Assembly (NCBI GenBank): GCA_036785705.1
Contig: JAWUZG010000361.1
Coordinates: forward strand, 186,001-250,000
Reading direction: 5' to 3'
Length of the DNA stretch: 64,000 nt
DNA from: Acanthornis magna
Taxonomy: Eukaryota; Chordata; Aves; Passeriformes; Acanthizidae
Shown: one piece after another, positions 26,785 to 38,600 of the stretch
Numbering within the stretch: position 1 is the first letter of the stretch
Layout: every line of letters starts with the position of its first letter
Program-made: the position numbers and the translations under genes
Notes under the pieces: generated by a model
Seen by the model: the letters and a program-made list of their open reading frames with translations, nothing else
Told to the model about the DNA's origin: nothing
Databases searched by the model: none

Positions 26785-29468
26785 GACTATCAATTTGACA
26801 TCTGGTGACAGCAAGACAGGTTGAAAGAGCACTGCCAATCTTCCCTGGGAGTGCTTATGCGATATTGTCTCCTACAACAGGTAAAACTGTGTCTGCCTCA
26901 TGAGGATCATATTTCTTTCCTATCCTCAAAGAGGCAGGGTCACAGGAAACATTAAAACGGACTTGAGATAAAATATTTAGATTGGTATAAGAAATAAATA
27001 TTAACTGTTGTCAGTTTGGGAGTTAAAATTACTCAGTATTGATTAGGAGTGTTCACATTTAAAAGTGCTTTGAAGTTTGTATGATGCAGAAATATCAGAA
27101 ATATGTTTAATCAAAAGAGGGAAATCTTTTTCCTGCTCTTTGAGTGTGTTTGTATGTGTTGAAAAGAGGATGTTTGCAATTCGGTGTCCTTAAGACTTAG
27201 TGAGGCACGTGCAGAGCACTCTGATGCTGTTTCAGCTGCGCCCTGAACCATGTGCTTGTGTTTCTGCTGAGATTACAGTATGAGCATTCAACACTTTGCA
27301 GAATAAAGATTTATTTTTTTAGATGTTTGTGTAGTAGTTTAGCCAATTTGTACTGCTGGGGAGGATAGAGGGGGTTGTTTGTGGTTCATAGTCTTTATGT
27401 GAGATCCCCTTGAAGTCATGTGAATACGATCCATTGGCTCTGATAAGGAATGAGATCAGTGGGATTTAACCTCTGTCATGCTTCTCTTCTACTACTAAAC
27501 ATCTATGTTCTACCAGTTCCACAATATTCATGTGACTGAATACCCATTTTAAGCAATGACTTCATCTATTTTGATTAAAAATTAGAAAGACAGGAAATGA
27601 GATGAGAGACACAGATCTCAGCTCTCACTTTGAGGAGAATGTTTCTTGTTTAAGAAAGGACTGCTTTCTGGTTTAAAATATTATGCCAAGACAGCTGATT
27701 CAGTAGGGATAACTATATTAGCAGATTTACATAATCAAATGTAGTTCTCTCCCCCTTTCCCTCAAAAAAGTCACAGATGCTGACGAAGACATTTTAAAAA
27801 AACCCCTTAAAGCAGAAATGCTTTAAAACTTTTTTTAATATCAGTTCAGCTCACACCATTAATCCCTCATAATTCATAAGATCATGGTAAGTAAACAAGT
27901 AAATATTTAGTAAGTATTTAAAATTACTTCCTGTGTAAATTTCATGTTAATAAATTGAAAAATACATTTCGATTAAGGGATTAACAACATTTAGTCTTTG
28001 TAAGAATGGTTTATTGGATGGCACTGGTAAAAGTACAAAACACTTCAGGATGGAAACGGTGACATGCAGAAAACATCTTAAGCTTTTATTTTTGCGTTCT
28101 AATTAATTCTACAATAGCATCAAAAGGCTTGAATTTACGGTAGTGCCACCCTGTGGAACTGCCTAAACACATTATGTGAAATGGTCTCTGCCTCAAATAT
28201 ATAATGGTAACAGCTAAGGCAACCAGGAAAAAAACCACAGTGAGGTGCAGAAAGGTGCTGAAGGAAATCCAAGAACACTGGGAAGTGAATCCAGGTTTTA
28301 TAACACGGATTCAATGCTCAGTCCATTGCCATATTGCAGCCACTCTGATTCCTATTTCTTATGGGACTTCTGTGTTTATGGCAAGAATTTTGATGTTAGC
28401 TGGAAATAAAATGAAGGGCTTGGAGTCTAATTGTAGAAAAGCTTTAAAATAATTTGATTGCTTCACTGTGGACAATTCAAAACTTAAGGCAGGCACAGCA
28501 GTTCAGCTGAGGTGCTAACACTTAAGCTTAGCCCATGGTAATTTCCTCAAACATGTATCGCCTCAATATATATTCGGTTCTGTCAGAGACAGCTGCATAT
28601 AAAAAGCATTATTGCAGTAAAATTTCCTGAAATTATATAACTATATAGGTGTTTGAAGCCAAGATATACTGTTTGTATTATTTTGGTGAGTATATGTAAG
28701 TTCTTACTAATCAGATCATTGACTTTTTCTCAACCATGTCCAGTGCACCATAAAAGGAATACGTGCATTTATTCCTTTTATGATCTGTTTAAATAGTATC
28801 TGCAAAGTTTCTAGTTTTCATTTATCTCACTTTGATTTGATGTAATTGTAATTGGATGAATGATTTGAAAGCATTTACATTGCCCATGCACTACTTCAAG
28901 CAGATCTCATTCAAAATCAGGTCTGTGTTTCTTTTCATCAGACACATTACATTGAGATATGCAGATTCTTCAGAATCAGAATATTAATAGGAAGGTGTGT
29001 ATTTCATTTTTTATTCTATTGAGAGTATTTATTTCTGAATTTTGTATTATCATTTACATAATGTAAAGACAAAATTATACTGGTTTTATAGCATAATAGA
29101 TAGACCAGTTAAAAGTTGAAATGAAAATTTTGATAGTGCTAAAAATGAATCTATAAAACAATGTTGAGATCTCCAACCTGTCTTAATTTCTTAAGAAAGA
29201 ACAAAAAGAAAAGATAGAAAAAGAAGTATTTCACAGTATTCTATGTGGTTAGAACAGTTCAGTTTTCATATGCCAGCACTTAGAGTGATGAATTCAGAAT
29301 TTGTCTATGATAAATAACGGCTTAAAAATTCAAATGCACGTTGCATTTCCTAGAATATTTGCAGATATAGATATATGATATTTGCACTTAAGATATATGA
29401 ATAAAGCTTAAAATATAACTGCATATTTAGCATCAGTTTTATTCTTCATTTACTCTTCTGAATTTCAG
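26785..29468. other. Anonymous AT-rich non-coding DNA
   Basis: No gene supported. ORFs do not exceed 82 codons. An 8-bp-stem dyad lies near 27804-27823 and a 12-bp hairpin at 28749-28782. Confidence 0.6.
28749..28782 (+). other. Perfect 12-bp-stem inverted repeat
   Basis: CATAAAAGGAAT (28749-28760) and ATTCCTTTTATG (28771-28782) pair exactly around a 10-nt loop. Short and AT-rich; probably an incidental dyad or a mutated palindromic element. Confidence 0.9.
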
Positions 29469-29515
29469 GAAAAAGAGGTCGCAAGCCTTTAACCAATGTG
29501 TTCAATAAGGTTCAG
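29469..29515 (+). CDS. Candidate 47-bp exon, basic segment and EF-hand-like helix
   Basis: A strong acceptor (TTCATTTACTCTTCTGAATTTCAG) and a CAG-GTAAAA donor bound 47 bp. Two of three frames contain stops; the open one begins with two bases finishing a codon (Gly or Arg) and reads KRGRKPLTNVFNKVQ, ending in phase 0. RGRKP resembles, but is not, an AT-hook core. LTNVFNKVQ has the spacing of the first helix of an EF-hand, and the next candidate exon (41565) supplies a loop-like sequence in the right phase. The 12-kb intron between them is plausible for a bird gene. I cannot name the protein. Confidence 0.35.
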
Positions 29516-32500
29516 GTAAAAGAAGCTAGAATGTGAGTAATGACATTATTTTTCTTAGAGTTGCATACTTCTGGTATTTGGCTTCTTCAGTAATGGCTAC
29601 AACAACCCCTTAATTCTGTATTTCTTAGATGTTTAAACAGTTCTGCTTATTATATGAGGCTACTGAGTACCCAGTGCTGTGGCCCCCGCTGTCACTGTTA
29701 GCAGTCAGGTTACACCAGGGCTACTGACAATCATGAGGCTTGCAAGGTACTTATCAGTTCCATGCCACATGTGCAGGAAAAGGCTGAGGAATGAATCATA
29801 ACCTGAATCTGTGCCCACTTTGCCAAAACAAGTTGTTGTAGCCAGTGGGAAGCCTCTTTTGGATGTTAAGTGACTTGTGCATTGCAAATGTTTTCCAGGA
29901 CATAGAAGGAGGGAGTTGGGTTATAGATGGTGATGGACTTGCACAGAGTGGGTCTGGCTCCTGACCTCTACACTGAAAAGGCAGGGCCATAGCAAGGCTC
30001 ATTTTCTCTTCTACTGTACTTCATCATTCAGTCAAAGCCTATTCCTGAGTCCTCCAAGTCTTCATCAGGTTTGGACGGCAGTCAAAGCTGAGCAAAAGTA
30101 GGGTTCCAGCACACATCTATAGGCCCAGCACTATACCTAAATTACCTATGTTTAATACCTTGTTTTTAAATGATGTTGTATTGCTTCTTGCTATTGCACA
30201 TATTTGACATATTTTTCTTAACATAACTTTGCAGTCTGTGGTTTACTATGAAAAATATTGAAATTGCCTGCTATCTAAATTATCTGTCAAAATAACAACC
30301 TAAAACCAGGCTGAGCTTATTTTCCCAAACCTAAATAATAGAACTCCTAAAACCCTTCAAAACTATATATGCAGTATTTCAGAATCAGCTTGTAGAATGA
30401 CTCCTGTGTCTGGACTATTATAGTTTCTAACATGCTGCTCTTGAAGATGCCGCAAAAAATTAAGTACTGATTTAGATTTTCTTGTTGTTATTCATGAATA
30501 TGTGAGCCTGTAGTTGAAAGATGTTACAGTTAATCTCTGAATTTAGTCCTTTGCAGAAATAAAAAGTAGAAGGGACTCAGCATTATTAGGCTTGCTTATG
30601 CCAGATGACAAGTACTTGAGTGCTCCTGCACAGAAATAGGCTGCCAGATATGCTTTTAGATCTTCCTTTTCTAAAGAATTGAGTGGACAGTGAATAAATA
30701 TTTGAGGCAGCTCCTCTTTCTGTGTTTCAAAACATTCAGCAGAATAAAAGCATACTACTGGAAAATCTTTAGCCTCTTTAAATTCTAGATTAGATGCAAC
30801 ATTAGTAAGACTTTTTATTTAAACAAAGCAAGACAGATGCTATGTTATCTGGCAAGCAAGTTGCATTGAGCCTTTCTTACAGTATTTTTTAAAAATAAAG
30901 TATGGGTGTGGAATTCCCATACTGGTCCCTCCCTTGTTCCTCATGTCTCCTTCCTCCCCCCAGAGTAATGCAATAACATGCACTACTAAAGTTCGATAAA
31001 GTCTCCTAAATCCTGATCTTCAGTACTGGAAAAGGTAGGCTTATAATACACCAAATTCTAGACTGTCTTCAGTTACCTGGCACTGTATTTACCCAAGCTC
31101 ACTTGACATGTCATTTGTATTTATTTTAAATACTTGTCTAATCTCTCTGCATTTGGAATCTCATGCTTTTCTCTGGAAACTTAGAATTCGGAAGAAAACT
31201 TGTGGTTTCATTATGTTGTGTTATTTTTAATAATATTTGTTCTTTCAACTAGGATCTCAAACTACCTCTTATACTGTCCTAATCTTTTGGCATATGTTAT
31301 TGCTCTTTAAAATGAATCAGTTGGAATTTCTCCAAATAAATCTTCTCTCAGCTTCAGCTGGGGAAAGGAAGCATAGATGACGAATTACCCATTTCAGTTG
31401 TATAGATGAGGAATTAGCAATTTCAGACCTGAGCTCCTTCTTGAGCTCCTGCAAGGTGTGAGGCAGAGTCTGGAACACCATCTGGTCAAAAGGTGTTCTC
31501 TTCTAGGGATAATAAATCTTTGGGCTATCGGTATTTGGATTATTGCATCCTGATGTAATCAGTGCTGTTTGGGTAGTGTTTCATGTCATATCTTCCTCCA
31601 ATTTTTGCTTTCTGAAACTGTGTCTTAATTATGATCCATGTTCTGAGACTGCTGAGTTACAGTCACACATTCACACTGAAGTCACAGAAGAGCTCATATC
31701 AGTTGGGCGTTAACCCCATTTTGTCACTCAGAGAGCTTCAAGAGAAACAGAGATTTTGAGGCTGCTGGTCACACTGCACCGATAACAAGTACACAATTCC
31801 CTGCACTACATGTGACTTTTGTAGGAAAGACAGGGGAAGAATTTGGTGTAAAATATTTTCACATTCTGAAGTTGACCTTCCTTATTTTTGTCATTGCCAA
31901 TTGTATCTGTAGGCATACTACAGACATACCGCTTTCAAACTCTTCACTTGAGTTTAGAACTATTAATTTAATGAACTTAGGGTCCAAATATATTGTTTGG
32001 ATATGTAGTGGAACATTCCATTCATGTTTCAGCTTTTTTTTCAGTCAGACCTTTCTGGCTATTATGGGTGATGAGAAGTATAAAACTGCAGTTTACAAAA
32101 AGATAGACTTCCAAATTTTGGACGTACTGAGATACTCATCTCTGCTAAAAGAAAATAAGTTCTGAGAAATTAGAGGGGAAAATATTTACCCACGATGCAC
32201 ATCATAAATTCTACCACCTCAAATCATTGGATTTGTGGTGTTATTTCTCACAAAGTGTGGTGGATCTGCCTGTATAAGGCTAAGCTGTGCCACAATAACT
32301 CAACCCTATTAGAGAAAAAAAGACGAAGAGAAGATCATCACATTTTTATGACTGTCATGGACCTTGTTTTTCAAGGGCTAAAGTCAAAAGCATTGTTGCG
32401 TAACTGTTGCAGACTTTTTTTTCAGAACTGACATTAAAGTTTACCAAAGATGAGGATGAGCTGAGCTTTCACGAAACAGCTAAAGCTGTCAAATGTGTTG

Positions 32501-33978
32501 ATATTTAGAGTAAACTTCTGCTCACCATGATGGGCCTTGCCTTAGAGGTGGAATCTATTCTGTGGAATTTTGGATATTTTTAAGATAGATATCTATTTCA
32601 AAGCAGGTTGTTTGGACTCTTTTTGCAGTCAGAGGTTAAAACGTAAACTGGGATGAACTACATCAAATCTAAACCAGACAGCCACTTTAAAATAAGATGA
32701 CTCATGATCTAGAAAAGGCCATTTCTCCCTGGTGGTTCTAAAGGGAAAAAGAACAGCTCTCTGGGATGTATGTCTAGAATTTGCTTGACTCACCTTAGCC
32801 TGGATTATTAATTACTCATGTTAATTCCACATATGTGTGTGTGTGACTTTGATGAAAAAAGCCCCAATTAGAGGTTTTCTTGTGTATTTGATCTGTAACT
32901 GTAGCTTTGATCTGCTTTTGTTTCATTGCCAGACAGTGAATACTATACAGCCAGCTACTCATCTATGAAAATTCTGATGTTTCATTTTTTGTCAGTCTCG
33001 TGATCTGTAGTTTGAAACAAGCAATGAGAAGTAAGAAATTAGATAATGTTACCAAACCAAGTGCTCAGAATTTACTGCCAGTGATTGAATCACTGATCCA
33101 GTTGGTTCATTTATGTTCTTGTGTTCACATCTTGGGCATATATATTCAAGGGTTGCTGTTCAGATAATTTTGGTTTTTGGCTTTGTAATACTTGTAGCAC
33201 ATAATCTGGGTTGTCCACACTGTGTGCTTCACATGAGAGTAAGAACACTGGAGCTCATTTCTACCTCAGTTTCCTCTCATTTGTTGTTTGTATTATAATT
33301 TCTGTTTTCTCCCCACTGTTTGGATGCATCACGACCCTTAAATTTTTAATTTTAATTTGCTTTAACTACTTTTTAAATGGTTTTGAGAACTTGCACTCTT
33401 TTATTTTTTTGCTTTTTAACTTTGGTCCTGGGTTTCCCCATCTTGTTCTTAAATTCCACACTGTAGTATCTGACTTTGGTCTAGAAAGTGTGTGGTTATG
33501 ATCAACCCGGGCATCAAGGGCTATGGTAGCGAATTTTTGGTCTCTAATGGGTCTACCCAGTTGTTTTCCTGTCTGGAAGAAGAAAACATCACAGTTAAAT
33601 ATCCTGCATGACACTGAAGCATAGAGCTAAAAAGAAATGAAGAGAGCTATCCCCAGCTGCTCAATGAATTTGCATACAAAGGTTTATACATTTTCCCTCT
33701 TCAGCAGGTCTAGAGTCAGCTAGAAAGAAAAGTAAACCTAATTAAAAACACCCTTTTTTCCAGGGCTGCTCTCTGGCAGAGTTTCCTTGAGACACAGGAA
33801 ATTGTGCTCTCATCAGCTGGGCTCCAAAACCAGACAAAATCGGTCTTCAGGACAAACCTGTCAGCATGAGAACTGCTGAAAGTTTCTGGTTTTCTGTGTT
33901 GGTAGAACACCACCTTTTAGAGGGCCACTCACCTTTGTGTGACTACAACAGAAATGTCAAACAGGCCCTTATTCTCCT
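29516..33978. other. Anonymous AT-rich non-coding DNA
   Basis: Presumed intron if the exon chain 29469-41611 is real. ORFs reach 117 codons (31812-32165) without recognisable content. A 29-bp-period duplication lies at 31373-31427. No mobile element recognised. Confidence 0.55.
31373..31427 (+). repeat. Imperfect two-copy 29-bp tandem duplication
   Basis: ATAGATGACGAATTA at 31373 recurs as ATAGATGAGGAATTA at 31402, and both copies continue into an ATTTCAG. Several substitutions show it is not recent. Confidence 0.75.
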
Positions 33979-34097
33979 AAAAAAAAACCAAAAAAAAACC
34001 CACACAAAAAATCCAAACAAACAAACAAGCAAACAAACAAAAACAACAACAACCAAACAAACAAACAAAAAAACCCCAAAAACCAAAAAAACCAAAC
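33979..34097 (+). repeat. A/C-only low-complexity tract, (CAAA)n-like
   Basis: About 119 bp made almost only of A and C, mixing A-runs, (AAAC)n and (AAC)n. It opens the frame 33866-34348 on the plus strand and a phenylalanine/leucine-rich frame on the minus strand, both of which are artefacts of the tract. Confidence 0.9.
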
Positions 34098-35098
34098 TGT
34101 CACGGTGGAATTCTTACAACGGAAAGGATTGTTCTCACATTTCAGATTATGACTGCTCACTTCCCTGGAGGCCAGACAGACAAACTCAAGGTTTCTTCAT
34201 CTCCCTGTCTGAGTGGCTGGCAGGGCAGCTACCTGAAGCACCAGTTGGAGTTGAGTTCTGTGTGTCACTGTTGATGTTTTGGGAGCAATGCTGGACTTGG
34301 CAGGGGCTGTGCTTCAGCTTTTGTTCATGTCATGGCTTTGCACACTGAAGCCATTCACAGAATGACTTCATACTCGCATCCAAAGGAGAAGGGCATACTC
34401 ACTTGGATATCAGAAGGATACTCACTTGTGTCTCTTCGACTTTGAAATGTGCCACTAGTGTGTACACGTGCAACATTTTCTCCTGTTACAGTTCTGTTGA
34501 AGGGTTTGATCTCATCTCGGACCTCTTTGGCTGAGAGAAAGGTCCCCTCTGTGCCCCTTTTCTGACTGTATGAAGGGAAGGTGGCTGGCAGCATGCCTTC
34601 TGCATTTACTGCTAGGACAGAATCTCCCCTGGTGCCAGCACACATCCCTCCTGGGAGCTCCATATGGCCCCACATCTCAAAGGAACACTTAGAGGTCAGC
34701 AGCATATCTTTTACCTTGGAGCTTACCTTTATTGTTACAGTCCCATCCTGACACCTTCTGGGCAGGAGCCTTTGTGTGGGTATGAACTCAGCAGCCTGAG
34801 TTGTCAGTTCCCCTGTAAAATCCCTCAGCTACAGGAGGGGTGAGGGGGAATATGTTTAGAGAAGAAATTTGCCATATTTGCATGATGTTAGTAACCCAAA
34901 CAGCTACGCAGGAGTCATTCTACTTAATTTCAGAAAAACAAAAATCTCCATCCTGTGTGTCACCAAATATTTCACAGAAATTGATAAAGAATAATTTAAC
35001 TAAGAAACACTGTCAGTGCAGCTGAAATTTGAAATTCTGAACTTGTGAGATGTGGTGGTTCATAACATTGTGGTCTTATTCTCACCAATGTGCCCAGG

Positions 35099-35138
35099 CA
35101 CACACACATACACACACACACAAATATACACACACAAA
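35099..35138 (+). repeat. (CA)n microsatellite, interrupted
   Basis: About 40 bp of CACACA interrupted by TA and AAATATA. Common dinucleotide repeat. Confidence 0.9.
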
Positions 35139-35478
35139 TCCACCCATGTCCACATGTGCTCAAAATTGCCTGGAATAAGACGTATTTACAGAAAATACTT
35201 GCCTGTAGGGTTGTTGTGGTAGGATTCACACCCCATACTTTATACCTGAGAGTGGGCTGTTTACAACCTTTGCTAAACATAACAGCATTTTAAGGAAGGA
35301 GTTTGCAGGAACATTTGGCTTTCCATCCCCCAGTGGATCGCACTTTGACCCTTTTTTGAACATTTTTCATATATGGCACAATTGCTAAAATCCCAGTTGT
35401 TTCCTATTTACTTGATTGTAGAAGTTTGTTATATACATATGTTTTTTGATTCAGATGGCATGAACTGTTTAAATAATG

Positions 35479-35607
35479 GTTTGTTTGTTTTGTTTTTTGG
35501 TGCGGGGGTTTTTTGGTTGTTTTTTTGTTTTGGGGTTTTTTTTGTTGTTGGGGGGGTGGGGTGGTTTTTTTGTTTGTTTGTTAGTTTGGTTTTTTTCTTG
35601 TTAATAG
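35479..35607 (+). repeat. G/T-only low-complexity tract
   Basis: About 129 bp of T-runs and G-runs with almost no A or C, including GGGGGGGTGGGGTGG around 35551-35566, which could form a G-quadruplex-like structure. It produces the spurious phenylalanine/glycine-rich ORF at 35373-35729. Confidence 0.9.
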
Positions 35608-38600
35608 AAATTATCTCCTTTAAGGAGTTTTATGGCCAACAGCAATGTCACCTTTGTTTAGCGTATTTGGGGGGCTCATTCCTTGTTCAGATGCCTAGAA
35701 GGACTCAGCACAGAAAAAATGTTGCCTAATCTTTAACATAACTCAGAAGTCTTGCTGAGAAGTTGAAACAGGATTAGAAAACTCAGTATCTGATCCTTTG
35801 AGGACTGCTGCTTCAAAGGAGCTATACAAAGCTGCACAAAAAAAAAAGGAGTGAATGAACAAGATTGAGCCCTTTGAAATATTTGCTGTTCAATGAATTT
35901 GGAGAGGAAGGCAGAATATGATGAGGCCTTCCCACTCCTGAAAGGTGATAGTATCCTCTTGTTTTATTAATAGGAAAAGTATGATATTACTACTTTGACA
36001 TTTCTTTTGTTTGGCAGAAACTGGAGACACTGATTTAAGTATTATACCATATATCTATACATACATATGTAAGTGGTAGAAAAAACTTAAAAGTTCCATT
36101 TATTACTCACTATTATCTTCTTTTTTTTCCCCCGGAGTACTTCCATTCCCTGTAAAACACATCCAGTAACTGGATCAATAGCCATCATATATTAAACACT
36201 AATCATTAAGAATAATTCTTTTACATGGTTTACACTATCGCTCAATGTCCTGGTAGCAGCTCCTCTCAATTTCAAAGCAGTTGTCGAGCTTGAATTCTTG
36301 TTTTGGCTCTGCAACAGATGGAGATGTGCATGTCCTGATGAAAATTCAGACTTGGAAGGGAACTGTTCCTCTATCACACAGTGTGTACCAAGCCTGTGCC
36401 TGAATTTATTTACCCAGCCATTATTTGCAAACAATTATGTGTTTCTCTGGTTTCCTCCAGTTTCTCAGCTTCTTCTCTCAATTTTTTTTTTTTTTGGAAA
36501 CACAGGTTTCAGGTTTTTGTTGATAAACTTGAATGTTTTCATTATATATTTCCTTATGCTCATCTTCTGAAAGCATCTTAAAAGATCACCTGATCCATAG
36601 AGTAAACTATAATTTCATTAAAATGGGTAGACTTCAGGTGACAATATGATCCATCGAGATAATATCATCCAAAGGACACAGCACAGCACACCTTAGAAGC
36701 CTAGGGGCTCAGACTTTGTTATCCATGCAGTGTTGTGTTTATATGAGCTCCTAAATGCAAGGAAAACTTTTCAAACATAAACCAAATATAGCTTTTAATA
36801 CTTTATTTGGCAACTTCATTGGCGAGTTGCTGTATGGAGCCAGTAAAACTCAACGTGGAGGAACAACTTTTGCCATCTCAGCTTGAGAATGAGGATCCCA
36901 GTAACCAGGCATATGCCCTTCCTGTGTGCATGGTATTGTGTTTTTAATTGCATTTAGTGCAAAGGTTAATAAGAGCTTGCTAATAGATTTAGAAAAATAA
37001 TTGTTGAAAACAAAACCCGGTCCCGAGTCAAAAGTTCATTGGTTTTGAGAGGATTGTAAAAATATTTCAGGGGAGGCCTTAAATTCTTCAGTGGATTGCT
37101 ATTTATCTATGGTCATGCACATGCTAAATAATGATATTAAATAAATTACTCTCCTGTTGTGTTTTATAAGAGAGCAAAGCCTTCCAGCTATATAAACAAC
37201 ACTTTATTTTTCCAGCATTATGGAGTAAAATGGAGAGATGGCCTTGTGGGTTGACTATTTGAGGTTCATGACTGAACAGCAATTTCCAAAGCTAAGCCTA
37301 ACTGTGATGATAAGTTATGCCTTTTGTAATGCTTCCTCATGCAAATTAAGGCATCTTTTGAGCAACCTGTGCACATTACATTTCATATTTGGTAAATCTT
37401 ATGCATTTCCCATCATGTTGGAAGGAACTGCCAGTGTTTTAAAAAAGCAATTTATTTTGTTGTCTTTGAAGTAGCTGATGCATTAGTAACCCTGCCACCT
37501 TTGAAATTAAACAGGATTTTGTCTGCAGTTGGAACACTCTGAAGTGTTCTTCTATTTTTAAATCTCATATGCGTATTTGAAATGCCTTCAGCTCTCCTGC
37601 AGATGGGTTTTTTTAATGATTGCTGTTGTCTCTAAATGGGTCTTGGCATTTTTATTCAGTTTGTGATGAAGCAATTATTTTTGCTAATTGAATGTACAGG
37701 GAATGACTTGAGACAGGGAGCAAACAACATCACATAGTCATGGGTGCTTTAGAACTAAGGTCATCCAAAATACAGCATAGCAGCCTTTGTATTTCATCTT
37801 CTAACTCTCCCAATAGATGAGTAAATTTAATGTCTCTGACTCCAAGGCTTTATTACTTCCTCAAGTAGAAGAGAAATATTCACTTTACATGTGTACAGCT
37901 TGCAAAAGAAGTGTCCTAAGTGATGTTTGCCAAAGGACATTGGTGTTGGTACACTGTGTGTTATCATTAACTGCTCAAGTACTACACTGGTGAGTATAAA
38001 TAACAGGAAGATAGATGTGCTGTCAGATTCTTCTGACTACCTGAGATATTTCGGCACAGAATCAGAGCAGTGGAAGGAGAGACAGCTTTGAGCCAGACCT
38101 GCAGGTCTCAGATGCTTGCAACAACAGTAGATATTTGTGCATGCTGGGAAGATAGAAATGTTCCAGTAATTTCTCTCCCAGTCCCTTGCTGACTATAGCT
38201 TAGAGCAGTGTAAAAAGTACCTTACTGTCACTTCTTCAGTGTTGATCATCACCAAACATGACAATAAATAAGTTTCAGGCTAAATCAGCCATCTAATTCC
38301 TTCAAACAGTCTTCAAAACATACTGCTTTCTACTGAACTGTATTGATAGGAAAAACTAAAGAAAGAAGGAAGCTTACTAATTGCACAGCAATTGAGCAGT
38401 GGGATAAGAATGCTTTGGGAGAGGATGAAGTTAACAAGAGAAAACTGAGCTACATTTTAGAGAGCTATTGTTCACTGAGAGCCCTGTTCAATGCACATCT
38501 GTTGTCAAGAAAGGAAATCAAACTAGGCTTACTGAGAGTGGCAAAATAAGTAATATTTGAAAATACCATATGGACAACATTAGTCACTTGGTCCTGGACA

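Noticed and set aside
33866..34348. 160-codon plus-strand ORF with a Lys/Thr/Asn-rich middle
   Set aside because: The middle is the A/C simple tract; the flanking parts show no domain or splice-supported structure.
34355..34705. 116-codon minus-strand ORF and, on the opposite strand, a collagen TSPN-like SVEGFDLISDLFG peptide
   Set aside because: The plus-strand peptide hits a TGA immediately after and has no donor before it; the minus ORF has no recognisable domain.
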